Shown here piece after piece: positions 53,701-62,340 of a stretch of DNA of 64,000 nt. Every line of letters starts with the position of its first letter. The first letter of the stretch is position 1. Source of the stretch: CAWKKW01 sp963850345. Its GTDB lineage: Bacteria; Acidobacteriota; Terriglobia; Terriglobales; Acidobacteriaceae. Below the pieces are notes generated by a model. It did no database searches and was not told where the DNA came from. It saw nothing but the letters and a program-made list of their open reading frames with translations. The translations under genes and the position numbers were made by a program. The stretch spans positions 1-64,000 of the forward strand of contig CAWKKW010000006.1 in assembly GCA_963850345.1 (NCBI GenBank), written 5' to 3'.

Positions 53701-54078
53701 AATCGGCCGGATTGCATAGCGCCACCACGCGTGTTACATAAGCAGACCATTGGGAACGGCCTCTTCGGCTATCGGTGGTTTGATCCTAAGTCTTACGCCG
53801 AGCCCCAAGCCGGTCACTTTGGCAGTTGCAGCGTGAGCTCAGTCTACGGCCCGGGCGAGCAGAACATCGACGCCGGCCTAGCCAAGACGTTCAGGATCAC
53901 CGAAAGCCAAAATGTTGAGTTCCGCGCCGAGTTCATCAACGCTCTAAACCATCCGATCCTCGACGCGCCGCACAACGGTGGCATCAATACGTTGAACCCG
54001 GACAGTGGCACGATCGGTCAGATCAACACTTCGGAGGGAGCACGCAACATTCAATTCGCCTTGAAGTACAACTTCTAG
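50734..54078 (+). CDS. Oar-like TonB-dependent outer-membrane receptor
   Basis: A 1114-residue receptor. Signal peptide (SAILTLYIFLLAICYQPTRV, cleavage near NAQ), carboxypeptidase-regulatory domain (INGTITDPSDNVVANADVQA), plug (TDTTDVGTVVDARTNVGLPL; NTYLLDGMDNSQASSNFLGY) and a long barrel ending in the sorting residue Phe (IQFALKYNF). The start with the ggaggt site is chosen over an ATG 27 bases upstream. It is the first gene of the plus-strand operon, divergent from iclR, and should bring the oligosaccharide substrate into the periplasm. Its relative at 27016-30555 has the same layout but belongs to another operon. Confidence 0.9.
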   Translation: MRAEALPVTFKVSAILTLYIFLLAICYQPTRVNAQTVTATINGTITDPSDNVVANADVQATDLDRGTAWPAKTNAQGYYNLAHLPVGRYEVRVTAAGFSTVVQSPIELQLNQVSAVNIKLTVGQNTETVKVTGDAPLLQTDTTDVGTVVDARTNVGLPLASRNYMQLTLLTPGAVTVQPAGFQNGKNSGETARPEINGNRFTANTYLLDGMDNSQASSNFLGYSPQPDAIQEFRVITQNASADFGNYMGGVISAAIKGGTNSYHGTVFEFFRNDILNANEWQNKLDPTNVTPRRKLRWNEYGGTIGGPIKKDKLFFFADYEAERFDFPKTTNNISVFTARERQGDVSELVAAGKAIVDPLTGQPFPNNVIPQNRLSPAALAIINSKSYPTPINDLLQSNAHNTVATKTNDDQGDGRLDYAMSDRDHFMGRFSYANITNPTINSADLLYNPYNLFLGWNFVTGYTRNLSSNTLNEARLGVNYDRIGQNQISSNFSGNAGQLFAIPGLTSSILPAMGFSGGYVSNFGNKNSATNYFDTSIQYEDVLSWVHGKHSTRFGFQGWRIRTNGFFNSNNGEAGSFSFGSIYSGSPESNFLLGLPSSVGVGSVGPDWGQRNSIFAGFVQDDWKITERLNANLGLRYETHTPFVEAHDRQVNWDPRTGNLELPGQNGNSRALYDSYNGYGNYQPRIGFAFQATPKTTLRASYGLSSFMEGTGLGLRLPGNPPRAVSANANYTKLAYPTTTLDQGFSPIAVPAGCTIAGLKTADPLCYKGVILYSWDRKVQPAHSNQYSLFLQQQLSPTATAQIGYVGQTTKHLTNAQLLTQGVWVSPGVVNPSPYFSQNPEVLDQLAFIFGTFAEAHQNYHALQAQLQGRLNRGLSYQVSYTWSRCMTNSQGFFGEGGQSSGPSAWWQNSYDPKAETGACYYNVKGVFTGYAIYDLPFGRGKQFGANMNRVADAVVGGWRLSVLPTFRGGFPLTLSSNDDHSGTNSFQNRPDCIAPPRVLHKQTIGNGLFGYRWFDPKSYAEPQAGHFGSCSVSSVYGPGEQNIDAGLAKTFRITESQNVEFRAEFINALNHPILDAPHNGGINTLNPDSGTIGQINTSEGARNIQFALKYNF

Positions 54079-54311
54079 CTCCGGTGCCACAACCGGGAGA
54101 ACTGCTGTACATACACGATGCAGTGCCGGATCAAGACTGCGGTATCGCTCTGAAATCCGGCGCTGTATTTGTTCCACAAAACATAAGTACGGGACGAGGA
54201 AGAACAACCTCAAGCCACGCGTGTCTTACCCCGGTTTCCCGGTGGGAATAGACTCTTCTCAAGCTCTGCCACCATCCGCATCGGCGAGCCGCAAAAAACC
54301 TCGGACGGACA

Positions 54312-57026
54312 ATGAAGAACAGCGATCTCATCGCTTACCTCAAGCCGATTGCCTCCCAGTTGAGTCGATCGAATTCCGTTGAGCTGATCGATGTGGTCGG
54401 ACGCGTACACGACATCCAGTGCAGTGCGCATCGCCTTGCCCTGCAGGTTGAACTGAGTGCAGGGCTCTATCGCGGCAGCTTCGCCACGTTGCCCGGATCC
54501 TTTGACATGCGCTCGGCGATGATCGAGATGGTACGGGTTCCGGATGGAAAGCGTGTGCCGGTAGGCCCATGGGATCTCGATCATATCCGCAATGTAATGG
54601 CCGTTCCCATGATGCGCTCCTACGTGAATGGGCGCCTCAAAGGTGGCCTGTGGTTCTCAATGCCCGGCCCCCATGAGATCGCAGAGCAGCGTCTTACTGC
54701 CGAATTTGGCTTCGAGGCGCAGAGCGGCAAGAACGAGGTGGTGCTGGAGTTCATCGAACGCGACCGCGCACGCATGGACTGGAGCAGGCTCTCGCATTTC
54801 GAGCTTCGCCATGATGATCGCCCGACAGTCACCGTCGAGCCAGCGGCGAACGTGCAGCTTCGAATCTTTGTCAACCCTCAGGAGGCAATGCAGGTTCACC
54901 AGCGCTGGAAGGGAACTGAGGAATTCAAAGCGCTGCGGTGCCAGCTCGCCACAGAAGATCTGGTCTTTTTGACTGACAACAGCCAGGGCACCCTCGAACT
55001 GGCAAGTCTCTTCTACTCGCTCACAGGTGACCAGGAGATCGGCGCTCGTGCCCGGACCAGGATAGTCGAGCTTGCTACTGCGCCCACCTGGAGCGGCCGG
55101 CCTGATCCGCTGCTCATGGGAGGCGACAACGATCGGGGGATTGGGCTTCGCCTGTATCAAACTGCACTCGGTTGGGAATACCTGCAACCTCTGCTAGGTG
55201 ACGAAGACCGCCGGGTCATCCTGGCGAAGGCTGAGGAGTACATTGAAAAGATTTATGACTTCACCCTCCTGCAGCGCGGTTACATGGGTTGTCCTGCCAT
55301 CGATCCGCACTCGCTGGGCGCGTGGAACGGCGCAGCCATCGCATGCATGGCGTTCTTTGACGACTTGGAGATTGCGCGCCGGGCGCTGCCCTTCTTCCAT
55401 GGACTGTTCTGTGAAAGCCTGACACTCTTTCCGGAGGGCGGCAAGGCTGCGTGGGCGACCTACTTCCCCTTTCACCTGGTTCTTTATCTTGCGGCAGCGC
55501 ACACCTTTGGCGGAAAGCGAACGGAGCTCGATCAGAGCCCGTTCCTTGATCATCTTGGGCGAGCGCTGCTGGCATGCTTCGACGCACCGAATAGTCAGGA
55601 ATTGCAACGAGGCCTGCGCACACGGGAGCATCGTTTCCTCACTGCGTTTCTCTGCCGCTTCCATCCCACCCCCGGTATCGAAGCCATCTATCGGGCCTTC
55701 TGGGAGAAGGAGAAGCACGCCACCGGTCACGTGACCCTCGGCATCTTCGATCTGCTGTATGCGCCAGAGATCTCTGGCCCAGTTGCGGAAGGTACTGACC
55801 GTCCGCTATTTGCGCGCGATGTTGGCGACGTCATTGCCACGGTACGGGGTGAGCATACTGTTTCAGTATCCGTGAGCGGCGGTCCCAAGGCCGGAAGGCA
55901 GGCCGTCTTTCACCTGATGCCGCACAATCGCGAATTCGCGCCAGCTATGGGCGCGCTGGCCGTGGCGATCGATGGAACGCCGGTGCTTTGCAACGTCGAT
56001 GTAAGCGTCTACGGCCTCAACAGCGCGGTGACTAATACCATGTGCTTCAATGAAGGGGGCGCCCTCACCAATGGCCAATATCTGAACGGCGCTGTTGGTC
56101 CTGAGAATTGCGGCATCATCCGGCGATGTTTGATTGACGAACGCTATCTCTTCGCCCACATCGTGATCACGCACGCGCTCGATCCTGCGCTCAAGGTGAA
56201 GAACGCAGACAGAGTTTTTATCCTAGATCGGAAGACCGGTGTCATGCTGCTCTCTGACGCGTTCTCCGGCACCCGGCCTATACAGTTCGCAACTCATCTG
56301 CACTGCTCAGGTTCTGTTACAGATCTCGGCGACGGAGTGTACCGGTTGACGGGTGGCCAGGCAAATCTGATCGCCGGCATCAAGGGCGGCAGCAAAGGGC
56401 TCGACGATGCAGAGCGCGGAGAAATCTTCGTGCAGGTGCTGAACGCCTCTTCCTCCACTCGCGTCGCGGTAGAGGAGCCCACGTGGGTGCCGGGGTATAT
56501 CTACGGATTGAACAACATTGGCACGGAGAAGTTGAGCGATGGCCGCTATCCTCACTATCGGCGCTGGCGTCTGGAGATCAACGAACCGGTGAACGGTGGA
56601 GCCTTCCTGTTCGCGCTGACTTTGAACCGCGGAGAAGTGAGTTTTGCCGATGGCGTGGTTCAACTCCCGAGAGGAGGAGCCGTCCGGCTCGGCTATGGGA
56701 CGCTCGCGGCACTGGGAGTGGAATGCGACTGCGAGTGTCTGATGTGGGACGACCAGGAGCAACGAATTACGGCGATGGGGCTCCTCAGGTTTCGGCACGG
56801 CGCGGATGAGATGGCCTTCTGCGGGCCGGTGGACCTGACCTACAACGTCAGCACAGGAGCGGGAACTGCTTATACCCAACTCGAGGCCGCGCCTTGTGAA
56901 GCATCTGGATTTCAAATGGATCCGTGGTCTCCCATCGGAGCAGAGAACTGGAGGACCCACAACGCGTATAGCGCGGCATTTTCAAGATCGCCAGGAACAC
57001 CGCAGCGCGAAAGGGTGAACGCATGA
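54312..57026 (+). CDS. Heparinase II/III-like polysaccharide lyase or hydrolase, no signal
   Basis: A 904-residue protein. The middle part (about 220-470) looks like an (alpha/alpha) toroid (LASLFYSLTGDQEIGARART, GIGLRLYQTALGWEYLQPLL, AWNGAAIACMAFFDDLEIAR). The C-terminal half has beta-sandwich features of heparinase II/III-like enzymes (VSGGPKAGRQAVFHLMPHNR, DRVFILDRKTGVMLLSDAFS). This family contains lyases for alginate, heparin and related uronic-acid polymers, but assignment here is only at fold level. No signal peptide is present, so the enzyme should act in the cytoplasm on imported material, which is unusual for a lyase of this size. Its stop overlaps the start of the oxidoreductase gene by four bases. 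Confidence 0.6.
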   Translation: MKNSDLIAYLKPIASQLSRSNSVELIDVVGRVHDIQCSAHRLALQVELSAGLYRGSFATLPGSFDMRSAMIEMVRVPDGKRVPVGPWDLDHIRNVMAVPMMRSYVNGRLKGGLWFSMPGPHEIAEQRLTAEFGFEAQSGKNEVVLEFIERDRARMDWSRLSHFELRHDDRPTVTVEPAANVQLRIFVNPQEAMQVHQRWKGTEEFKALRCQLATEDLVFLTDNSQGTLELASLFYSLTGDQEIGARARTRIVELATAPTWSGRPDPLLMGGDNDRGIGLRLYQTALGWEYLQPLLGDEDRRVILAKAEEYIEKIYDFTLLQRGYMGCPAIDPHSLGAWNGAAIACMAFFDDLEIARRALPFFHGLFCESLTLFPEGGKAAWATYFPFHLVLYLAAAHTFGGKRTELDQSPFLDHLGRALLACFDAPNSQELQRGLRTREHRFLTAFLCRFHPTPGIEAIYRAFWEKEKHATGHVTLGIFDLLYAPEISGPVAEGTDRPLFARDVGDVIATVRGEHTVSVSVSGGPKAGRQAVFHLMPHNREFAPAMGALAVAIDGTPVLCNVDVSVYGLNSAVTNTMCFNEGGALTNGQYLNGAVGPENCGIIRRCLIDERYLFAHIVITHALDPALKVKNADRVFILDRKTGVMLLSDAFSGTRPIQFATHLHCSGSVTDLGDGVYRLTGGQANLIAGIKGGSKGLDDAERGEIFVQVLNASSSTRVAVEEPTWVPGYIYGLNNIGTEKLSDGRYPHYRRWRLEINEPVNGGAFLFALTLNRGEVSFADGVVQLPRGGAVRLGYGTLAALGVECDCECLMWDDQEQRITAMGLLRFRHGADEMAFCGPVDLTYNVSTGAGTAYTQLEAAPCEASGFQMDPWSPIGAENWRTHNAYSAAFSRSPGTPQRERVNA

Positions 57027-58117
57027 GCACAGACAACGCCATCAAGGTTGCCATCCTCGGTTGCGGACGGATGGGGCAACACGTGCTCCACCATCTGACC
57101 GACAGTCCGCTGGTCCAAAGCATCACGGCGTATGACCCGGTTCCTGAAAAAGTGGAAGAGCTTAAACAAATCTATGCCGTAAAGGCGGCAACTGCGCTCG
57201 AAGAGGTTCTTGGTGATCCTGAGATCAAATTGGTCTTTATCACGGCTTCAAACGACGTCCATGGGGAGCTGACGATAGCAGCGTTGGAGGCCGGCAAAGC
57301 TGTGATGTGCGAGAAGCCAATGGCCACCTCGCTGACAGACGCGACAGCCATGGTGGAAGCCGCTGAACGTACCCAGGGTTTTCTACAGGTAGGCTTTGAA
57401 CTCAGGTACTCGCACCTCTACACTACCGTGAAGGACTGGATCGACCGTGGCCTGCTTGGACGTGTGCTGAACACACAATGCACCTATTGTTCGAGCGCCT
57501 GGGGACGCAATGATCTATGGCGCGTGGCATCCAAATCGAGCGGCGGAATGTTTGGAGAGAAGCTCAGTCATTATGTCGACCTGGTGCGGTGGTGGATCGG
57601 CGACTCGGTCGAGGAAGTGTACGCGACCTGCGCGCCCAACATCATCCCTTACTACGAAGTGCACGACAACTATCACTGCTCCTACCGCTTCAAAGGCGGA
57701 GCCGTCAGCCAACTGACGTTCATGATGGGACCGGCCGCCAGTTTCAAGGGCGACCCGCTGCAAAATGCCGTGTCCCAACAGGTCGGCGACGGGCATGCGC
57801 TCCGCTACATGATTTACGGTGAGAAGGGCGCAGCGGAGACCGATGTGTTTCCGCGTACTGTGAAGCGGTGGCAGTTCGGCGAAGACGACTACGGCCAGAC
57901 CAGCGCATGGGTGGAGAACCACACCTGGAACCCGGATCGCGATTTTGCCTACTTTCACAATACGCACGATCAGGCATTGGATATTGTTCGGCGCGTTGCA
58001 GAAGGCATGGCGCCCAGCATCCACCCGCGCGACGCGCTGGAAACGACCCGCCTCTGTTTTGCCGCCGAACTCTCCGCGGCCGAACGGCGGCCTGTACGCC
58101 TGGATGAGTTGAGATAG
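57023..58117 (+). CDS. Gfo/Idh/MocA-family oxidoreductase
   Basis: A 364-residue NAD(P)-dependent enzyme. Rossmann motif VAILGCGRMGQHVLHHL at about residues 9-25, the EKP motif in VMCEKPMATSLTDA with the conserved Lys, and a C-terminal domain with GGMFGEKLSHYVDLVRWWIG, in which His could be the catalytic base. It probably oxidises or reduces a sugar or sugar-acid hydroxyl released by the upstream enzyme. It overlaps the heparinase-like gene by four bases (ATGA), so the two proteins are likely made together. It is distinct from the frameshifted family member at 43465-44665. Confidence 0.85.
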   Translation: MSTDNAIKVAILGCGRMGQHVLHHLTDSPLVQSITAYDPVPEKVEELKQIYAVKAATALEEVLGDPEIKLVFITASNDVHGELTIAALEAGKAVMCEKPMATSLTDATAMVEAAERTQGFLQVGFELRYSHLYTTVKDWIDRGLLGRVLNTQCTYCSSAWGRNDLWRVASKSSGGMFGEKLSHYVDLVRWWIGDSVEEVYATCAPNIIPYYEVHDNYHCSYRFKGGAVSQLTFMMGPAASFKGDPLQNAVSQQVGDGHALRYMIYGEKGAAETDVFPRTVKRWQFGEDDYGQTSAWVENHTWNPDRDFAYFHNTHDQALDIVRRVAEGMAPSIHPRDALETTRLCFAAELSAAERRPVRLDELR

Positions 58118-58157
58118 TCTTCCCATCTTTCGTCTGCAAAAGCGGAGAAGAAAAACC

Positions 58158-59564
58158 ATGTCGACCTCTGACAGCACGGAACCAACAGCGCCGCCTGAGA
58201 CCGCCCTGGGTGACCCGGATGAGTTGGCGTCGCTCCGCCATTTTTATGCAGATCGGAGGTTGATGTGGGGCAATGTGGGATGGATTACCTTCGGCCACTT
58301 CGGCACGGCCCTGGCGATGACGATCGTCGAGCCGTTGATGAATCTCCGCCTCAAAGCAGTCGGAGTCAGCGAGTCAACCATTGGTCTGATCACCTCGGGC
58401 AATCTGTGGGCGGTCAGCTTCCTCGTCATGTACTTTTCATGGAAGAGTGACCATTGCACCAGCCGCGTGGGCCGCAGAACTCCCTTCGTGCTCATGGCAC
58501 TTCCCTTCATCACTCTGGCGCTTGTGCTGTTTCCTTTGTCGAACCAGAAGTGGCTGCTCGTCGGATTGATGCTGCTCTACTTCTTCTTCAACGACATGAA
58601 GGCCTCTACCTATCCCTTGCTGGCGATCGACTGCGTATCAAAGGAGGTGCTGGCGCGCGTCTCCGGCATCGTCGCAATCACGATCAGCGCGGCGGGCTTC
58701 CTCTCTTCCCGCATGGGCTCCAAAATGGCGGACGCAAGCCCCAGAGGTGTGTTCTTCACTGCTGCTTTCGTGATGACGACGATGACACTGATCGCTCTCT
58801 GGCGTATCAAAGAGCCGCCGATCCACCATCCTGCCGTGAGCAGCTTCAATCTGTTGGCGCCCATAAAGGTCGCCTGCCGTGACCGCCGCATTCTGGTGTT
58901 GATTGTTGCCGTCGCCCTGCTCAATGCGTTCCCCATGATCTTCAAAACATGGGTTTGGTTTTACGCGCGTGCCAAGCTCGGCCTCACCATCGCCGATACA
59001 GGCATCGCCATCTCCTGGGGTATGCTGCTGCAGGTCGTCGTCTCCTATCCGGCCGGTTGGCTCATTGATCGCTTTGGAAGCTACATTGCGCTGTCGATCG
59101 AGTGGGTGCTCATGCTCACTCTGGCCATCATTTCCGCGCGTGTCATGAATCTCCATGGCCTGATCGTTCTCACCTCGCTCTACTTTGTCTTTATGCCGCT
59201 GCAGGTGGCCGGAGACACGATCCTGTGGAAGACGATGGACAAAGCCGACACCGGCTCCTATACCTCTACGGTCGCCCTGGTGCGCAACTTCTGTACCGGC
59301 ACCGTAGTGGCCATCTCCGGATTTCTGATCAGGTGGTCGGGAAGCTATATCGTGGCATTCTGGTTCGGATTCGCCCTGAGTTCCATCGCCGTCATCGTGT
59401 TTTTTATCTATCGCCACATCATGCGTAAGGGACATACCACGTTTATTCCGGCCGCAGAAGTAGCGGAGTTCACGAACAGTGATGGCTCGCCTCCGCTCAC
59501 TGAAGTTTCCGGTCACACAGCCCAGGCAAACGCCGTGCTGAAGCCGTTCATCGCAGTTACGTGA
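58158..59564 (+). CDS. MFS transporter, sugar/sugar-acid type
   Basis: A 468-residue integral membrane protein with about 12 predicted membrane spans, for example LLVGLMLLYFFFNDMKAS and ILVLIVAVALLNAFPMIF. The cytoplasmic loop between spans 2 and 3 has the motif-A-like SRVGRRTPFVLMAL. The family includes hexuronate, hexose and glucosamine permeases. It should carry the mono- or disaccharide across the inner membrane; the receptor at 50734 handles the outer membrane. It starts 40 bp after the oxidoreductase gene with a ggag site and is followed by nagB after 29 bp. Confidence 0.85.
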   Translation: MSTSDSTEPTAPPETALGDPDELASLRHFYADRRLMWGNVGWITFGHFGTALAMTIVEPLMNLRLKAVGVSESTIGLITSGNLWAVSFLVMYFSWKSDHCTSRVGRRTPFVLMALPFITLALVLFPLSNQKWLLVGLMLLYFFFNDMKASTYPLLAIDCVSKEVLARVSGIVAITISAAGFLSSRMGSKMADASPRGVFFTAAFVMTTMTLIALWRIKEPPIHHPAVSSFNLLAPIKVACRDRRILVLIVAVALLNAFPMIFKTWVWFYARAKLGLTIADTGIAISWGMLLQVVVSYPAGWLIDRFGSYIALSIEWVLMLTLAIISARVMNLHGLIVLTSLYFVFMPLQVAGDTILWKTMDKADTGSYTSTVALVRNFCTGTVVAISGFLIRWSGSYIVAFWFGFALSSIAVIVFFIYRHIMRKGHTTFIPAAEVAEFTNSDGSPPLTEVSGHTAQANAVLKPFIAVT

Positions 59565-59593
59565 AGAGCTGATCGCTATTAACGGGAGATCTC

Positions 59594-60355
59594 ATGAAAG
59601 TCCATGTCGCTGAGTCACGCATGGAACTCGGTCGCACAGCCGCTAGCCACATCGCCGCGGCGCTCCGCGCAAGCTTACGCCGGCAGGATCATATCCGTGT
59701 GATTCTGGCCGCCGCGCCCAGCCAATCTGAGATGCTCGCTGCCTTGATTCAGGAGCCTGACATCGACTGGACCCGCGTGACGGTCTTCCACATGGATGAG
59801 TACATTGGGCTCTCTGAAGACGCGCCTCAGCGGTTTGCACACTGGCTGCGCCGCACATTCGCAGACCATGTCCCACTCGCCCGCTTCGAACCAATCGATC
59901 CCGGCGACTCCCCAGAACAGACTTGCGACGGCTATGCGAAGCTCCTCGCAGAAGCGCCGATCGATGTAGTGCTGCTGGGCGTGGGCACCAACGGACATCT
60001 CGCGTTTAATGATCCGCCGGCGAATCTCGAAGACCCCGACACCGTAAAAATAGTTACGCTCGACCGCATGTGTCGCGAGCAGCAGGTGCTTGACGGCTGC
60101 TTTGCCTCATTGGACGATGTCCCTCGCCAGGCAATCACCCTTACCGTGCCGGCGCTGCTTGCCGGCCAAGAACTGTTTTGCTGCGTGCCGGGTCAACTTA
60201 AGAGCGCCGCCGTACAAGCCATGCTCGAGTCGCCGGTGAGCGGCGATTGCCCCGCTACGGCGCTTCGTACTCACCCGCGCTGCAATCTCTACCTTGATCG
60301 CGATTCCAGCTCAAAGAGCCATCCCTATGCGCCCTTCAACGATGACAGGCCGTGA
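59594..60355 (+). CDS. nagB: Glucosamine-6-phosphate deaminase (NagB-like)
   Basis: A 253-residue enzyme of the NagB/RpiA/CoA fold. VFHMDEYIGLSEDAP holds the catalytic Asp, and GVGTNGHLAFNDPP is the second active-site loop with the ring-opening His; the Glu of the usual FNEP is Asp here. It converts glucosamine-6-phosphate to fructose-6-phosphate and ammonia in the cytoplasm. It starts 29 bp after the transporter gene, and its end overlaps the nagA start. The pair NagB-NagA identifies the imported sugar as containing N-acetylglucosamine or a relative, although galactosamine-type homologues (AgaS/AgaI class) cannot be excluded. Confidence 0.8.
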   Translation: MKVHVAESRMELGRTAASHIAAALRASLRRQDHIRVILAAAPSQSEMLAALIQEPDIDWTRVTVFHMDEYIGLSEDAPQRFAHWLRRTFADHVPLARFEPIDPGDSPEQTCDGYAKLLAEAPIDVVLLGVGTNGHLAFNDPPANLEDPDTVKIVTLDRMCREQQVLDGCFASLDDVPRQAITLTVPALLAGQELFCCVPGQLKSAAVQAMLESPVSGDCPATALRTHPRCNLYLDRDSSSKSHPYAPFNDDRP

Positions 60356-61487
60356 TCCGCAGACCGGACGCTCGTTCTCTCTAACGGTGGAGGACGGCGT
60401 AATCGTGCAGGTCGCTTCATCCGATGAGGACACGGATCTCTTCTTGTCTGCGGGCTTGATCGATCTGCAGGTGAATGGCTGCTGTGGCTTTGATGTCAAC
60501 GAGGAGCACCTCACCCAGGAAACAATTGTGGATCTCGTGCAGGCCATGCTGATGCAAGGCGTCACGTGCTTTGCGCCCACGATCATCACCGCACCTGAAG
60601 AGAGAATCTGCGGCGCTCTTCAGATCATCGCCGAGGCACGGAGAACTCACGCTAGGGTAGCTTCCTGCATTCCATTCGTGCACGTCGAAGGGCCGCATAT
60701 CTCGCCGCTTGAGGGCTACCGCGGCGCGCACCCGATGGAGTGGGTCCGGCCTCCGTCAATCGACGAGTTCGACCGCTGGCAACATGCCGCCGGTGGTATC
60801 GTCGGGTTCGTCACCCTTTCGCCTCACTGGCATGAAGCACCTGCTTACATCGCCGCGCTGTGCAAACGTGGTGTGCATGTGTCGCTCGGTCATACCCACG
60901 CCACGCCGGAGCAGATTCGCCTCGCGGTCGAAGCAGGCGCACGATTGTCTACTCACCTGGGTAACGGCATCGCCCCGGAAATCGCCCGCCATAGCAATCC
61001 CCTCTGGGCACAGTTAGGGGAAGATCGGCTTGTCGCCACCTTCATCGCGGACGGTCATCACCTTCCCGCTGACATGCTTCGGTCGATGGTGCGCGCCAAA
61101 GGAGTAGAGCGATCTGTGCTGGTTTCCGATTCAGTCGCGCTCGCGGGAATGCCGCCAGGGATGTACACGACTCCCGTGGGCGGCCGCGTCGAACTGCTCG
61201 CCGGCGGCAGATTGTGTGTCTTCGGTTCCGATCTCCTTGCAGGTTCCACAGCTTCCATTGCACAGTGCGTCAGTCATATGGTGAACGTGGCCGGCGTGAC
61301 GTTATCCCAGGCGCTCGGAATGGCATCGTCGAATCCCGGACGACTTGCCGGCGGACGAGGACGCCTCGTTCCCGGATCGCGTGCCGATATCATCCGCTTT
61401 CGTTGGGAAAACGGAATTCTGATTCAAGACGTGTGGTGGGCAGGGGAGCCGGTCGAACTGCAACAGAGCGCAGTAGTCCGCGCTTAA
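60327..61487 (+). CDS. nagA: N-acetylglucosamine-6-phosphate deacetylase (NagA-like)
   Basis: A 386-residue amidohydrolase. Metal and substrate motifs: IDLQVNGCCGFDVN, the metal Glu in FVHVEGPHISPLEG, His in VSLGHTHATPEQI and STHLGNGIA, and the catalytic Asp in VLVSDSVALAG. It removes acetate from N-acetylglucosamine-6-phosphate ahead of NagB. The usual HLFNAM segment is HLGNGI here, a variation that may reflect a related acylated sugar. The start at MRPSTMTGRD overlaps the nagB end by 29 bp; ATG 60342 is the alternative. It is the last gene of the plus-strand operon. Confidence 0.85.
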   Translation: MRPSTMTGRDPQTGRSFSLTVEDGVIVQVASSDEDTDLFLSAGLIDLQVNGCCGFDVNEEHLTQETIVDLVQAMLMQGVTCFAPTIITAPEERICGALQIIAEARRTHARVASCIPFVHVEGPHISPLEGYRGAHPMEWVRPPSIDEFDRWQHAAGGIVGFVTLSPHWHEAPAYIAALCKRGVHVSLGHTHATPEQIRLAVEAGARLSTHLGNGIAPEIARHSNPLWAQLGEDRLVATFIADGHHLPADMLRSMVRAKGVERSVLVSDSVALAGMPPGMYTTPVGGRVELLAGGRLCVFGSDLLAGSTASIAQCVSHMVNVAGVTLSQALGMASSNPGRLAGGRGRLVPGSRADIIRFRWENGILIQDVWWAGEPVELQQSAVVRA

Positions 61488-62340
61488 ATGCGATGAGGCG
61501 ATCGGCGCGATCGACATTGGCGAAGCGACATCTTTGCCCCTCTGATTGCTTTGTGGTGGAATGTCCGAGACCGGAGTTCCGATGAGGGTGCTGCAGGAGC
61601 CAACCCATACAGGCGCGTGATTCTGCTCGAGACAACAGCCAGTCGCAGTGATCTCGCAGTTGTTCTGCACTCCTGGAACGAGCTAGAGAACGGACGGCCA
61701 GAAAACCGCGGCTATCTGCTCTCTGCAGGAGAGCGAGATTATTGTGGCATACCTACTAACTCAAGAAAATCGCAAGCCCGATGCTCCGTGTCATCGATGC
61801 ATCTGCCGATGCCCCTAGAACGCCGTGACCTCAATTTCGTCAGAAACGTGGTGACGGTCTCTCTTGGTATTGACCTGCTTCTGCTTCTTGGCGCTCCGGC
61901 TGTCGTCGAAATGGCCGTCAGCGCACCTCAGAAACGAAATACTATATCTTGTCTTCGTAAGCTCCGAGGAACACGAGATGACGTTCTTGAAGGGCGCCTG
62001 ATCGTTCGGACTTACCATCACGTCGAACCTCAGAAGCGTTATAGCTTCCAGGTCCGCGTCCAGAGCGTCCGACCAACCGACGACACAGTCCAAGGCACTC
62101 ATTGAGCTGGAGCTAGGCCCAAGAATACCGCCGGGATTTCCTGACCGTCATCTCTTTTTGTTCACTACCTGGGGTGGACCCAATATTCATAGGCCGGCTC
62201 AAGATGAGTGGGGCGAGCCCGTGATAGTTCATTCGGCGGCAACAGGAAAGATTTTGATGCCGCCGAATCATGGTCAAGACCTACAGTCAAAGCGGCCTTC
62301 GTGAATTCCCATGCGCCTATGACATCAGTCACGATGCCTA
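61488..62340. other. Region without a supported gene
   Basis: Two overlapping frames on opposite strands (61551-62105 plus, 61815-62102 minus) are open, but neither shows a recognised motif or ribosome binding site. The minus frame has the more protein-like composition. A stem-loop lies at 62231-62268. Probably non-coding or degraded DNA behind the nagA operon. Confidence 0.4.
62231..62268. terminator. Stem-loop, 11-bp perfect stem
   Basis: attcggcggca (62231-62241) and tgccgccgaat (62258-62268) are exact complements with a 16-base loop. No T-run follows. It could end transcription from the minus-strand secreted-protein gene whose last frame stops at 62341. Confidence 0.45.

Noticed and set aside
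59594..60355. NagB with a destroyed active site because FNEP reads FNDP and DGH reads NGH
   Set aside because: Both changes occur in recognised members of the family as far as recalled, so the enzyme is treated as probably active.
61551..62105. Possible 184-residue protein on the plus strand
   Set aside because: No motif, no ribosome binding site, and an equally open frame on the other strand; listed only as a region without a supported gene.
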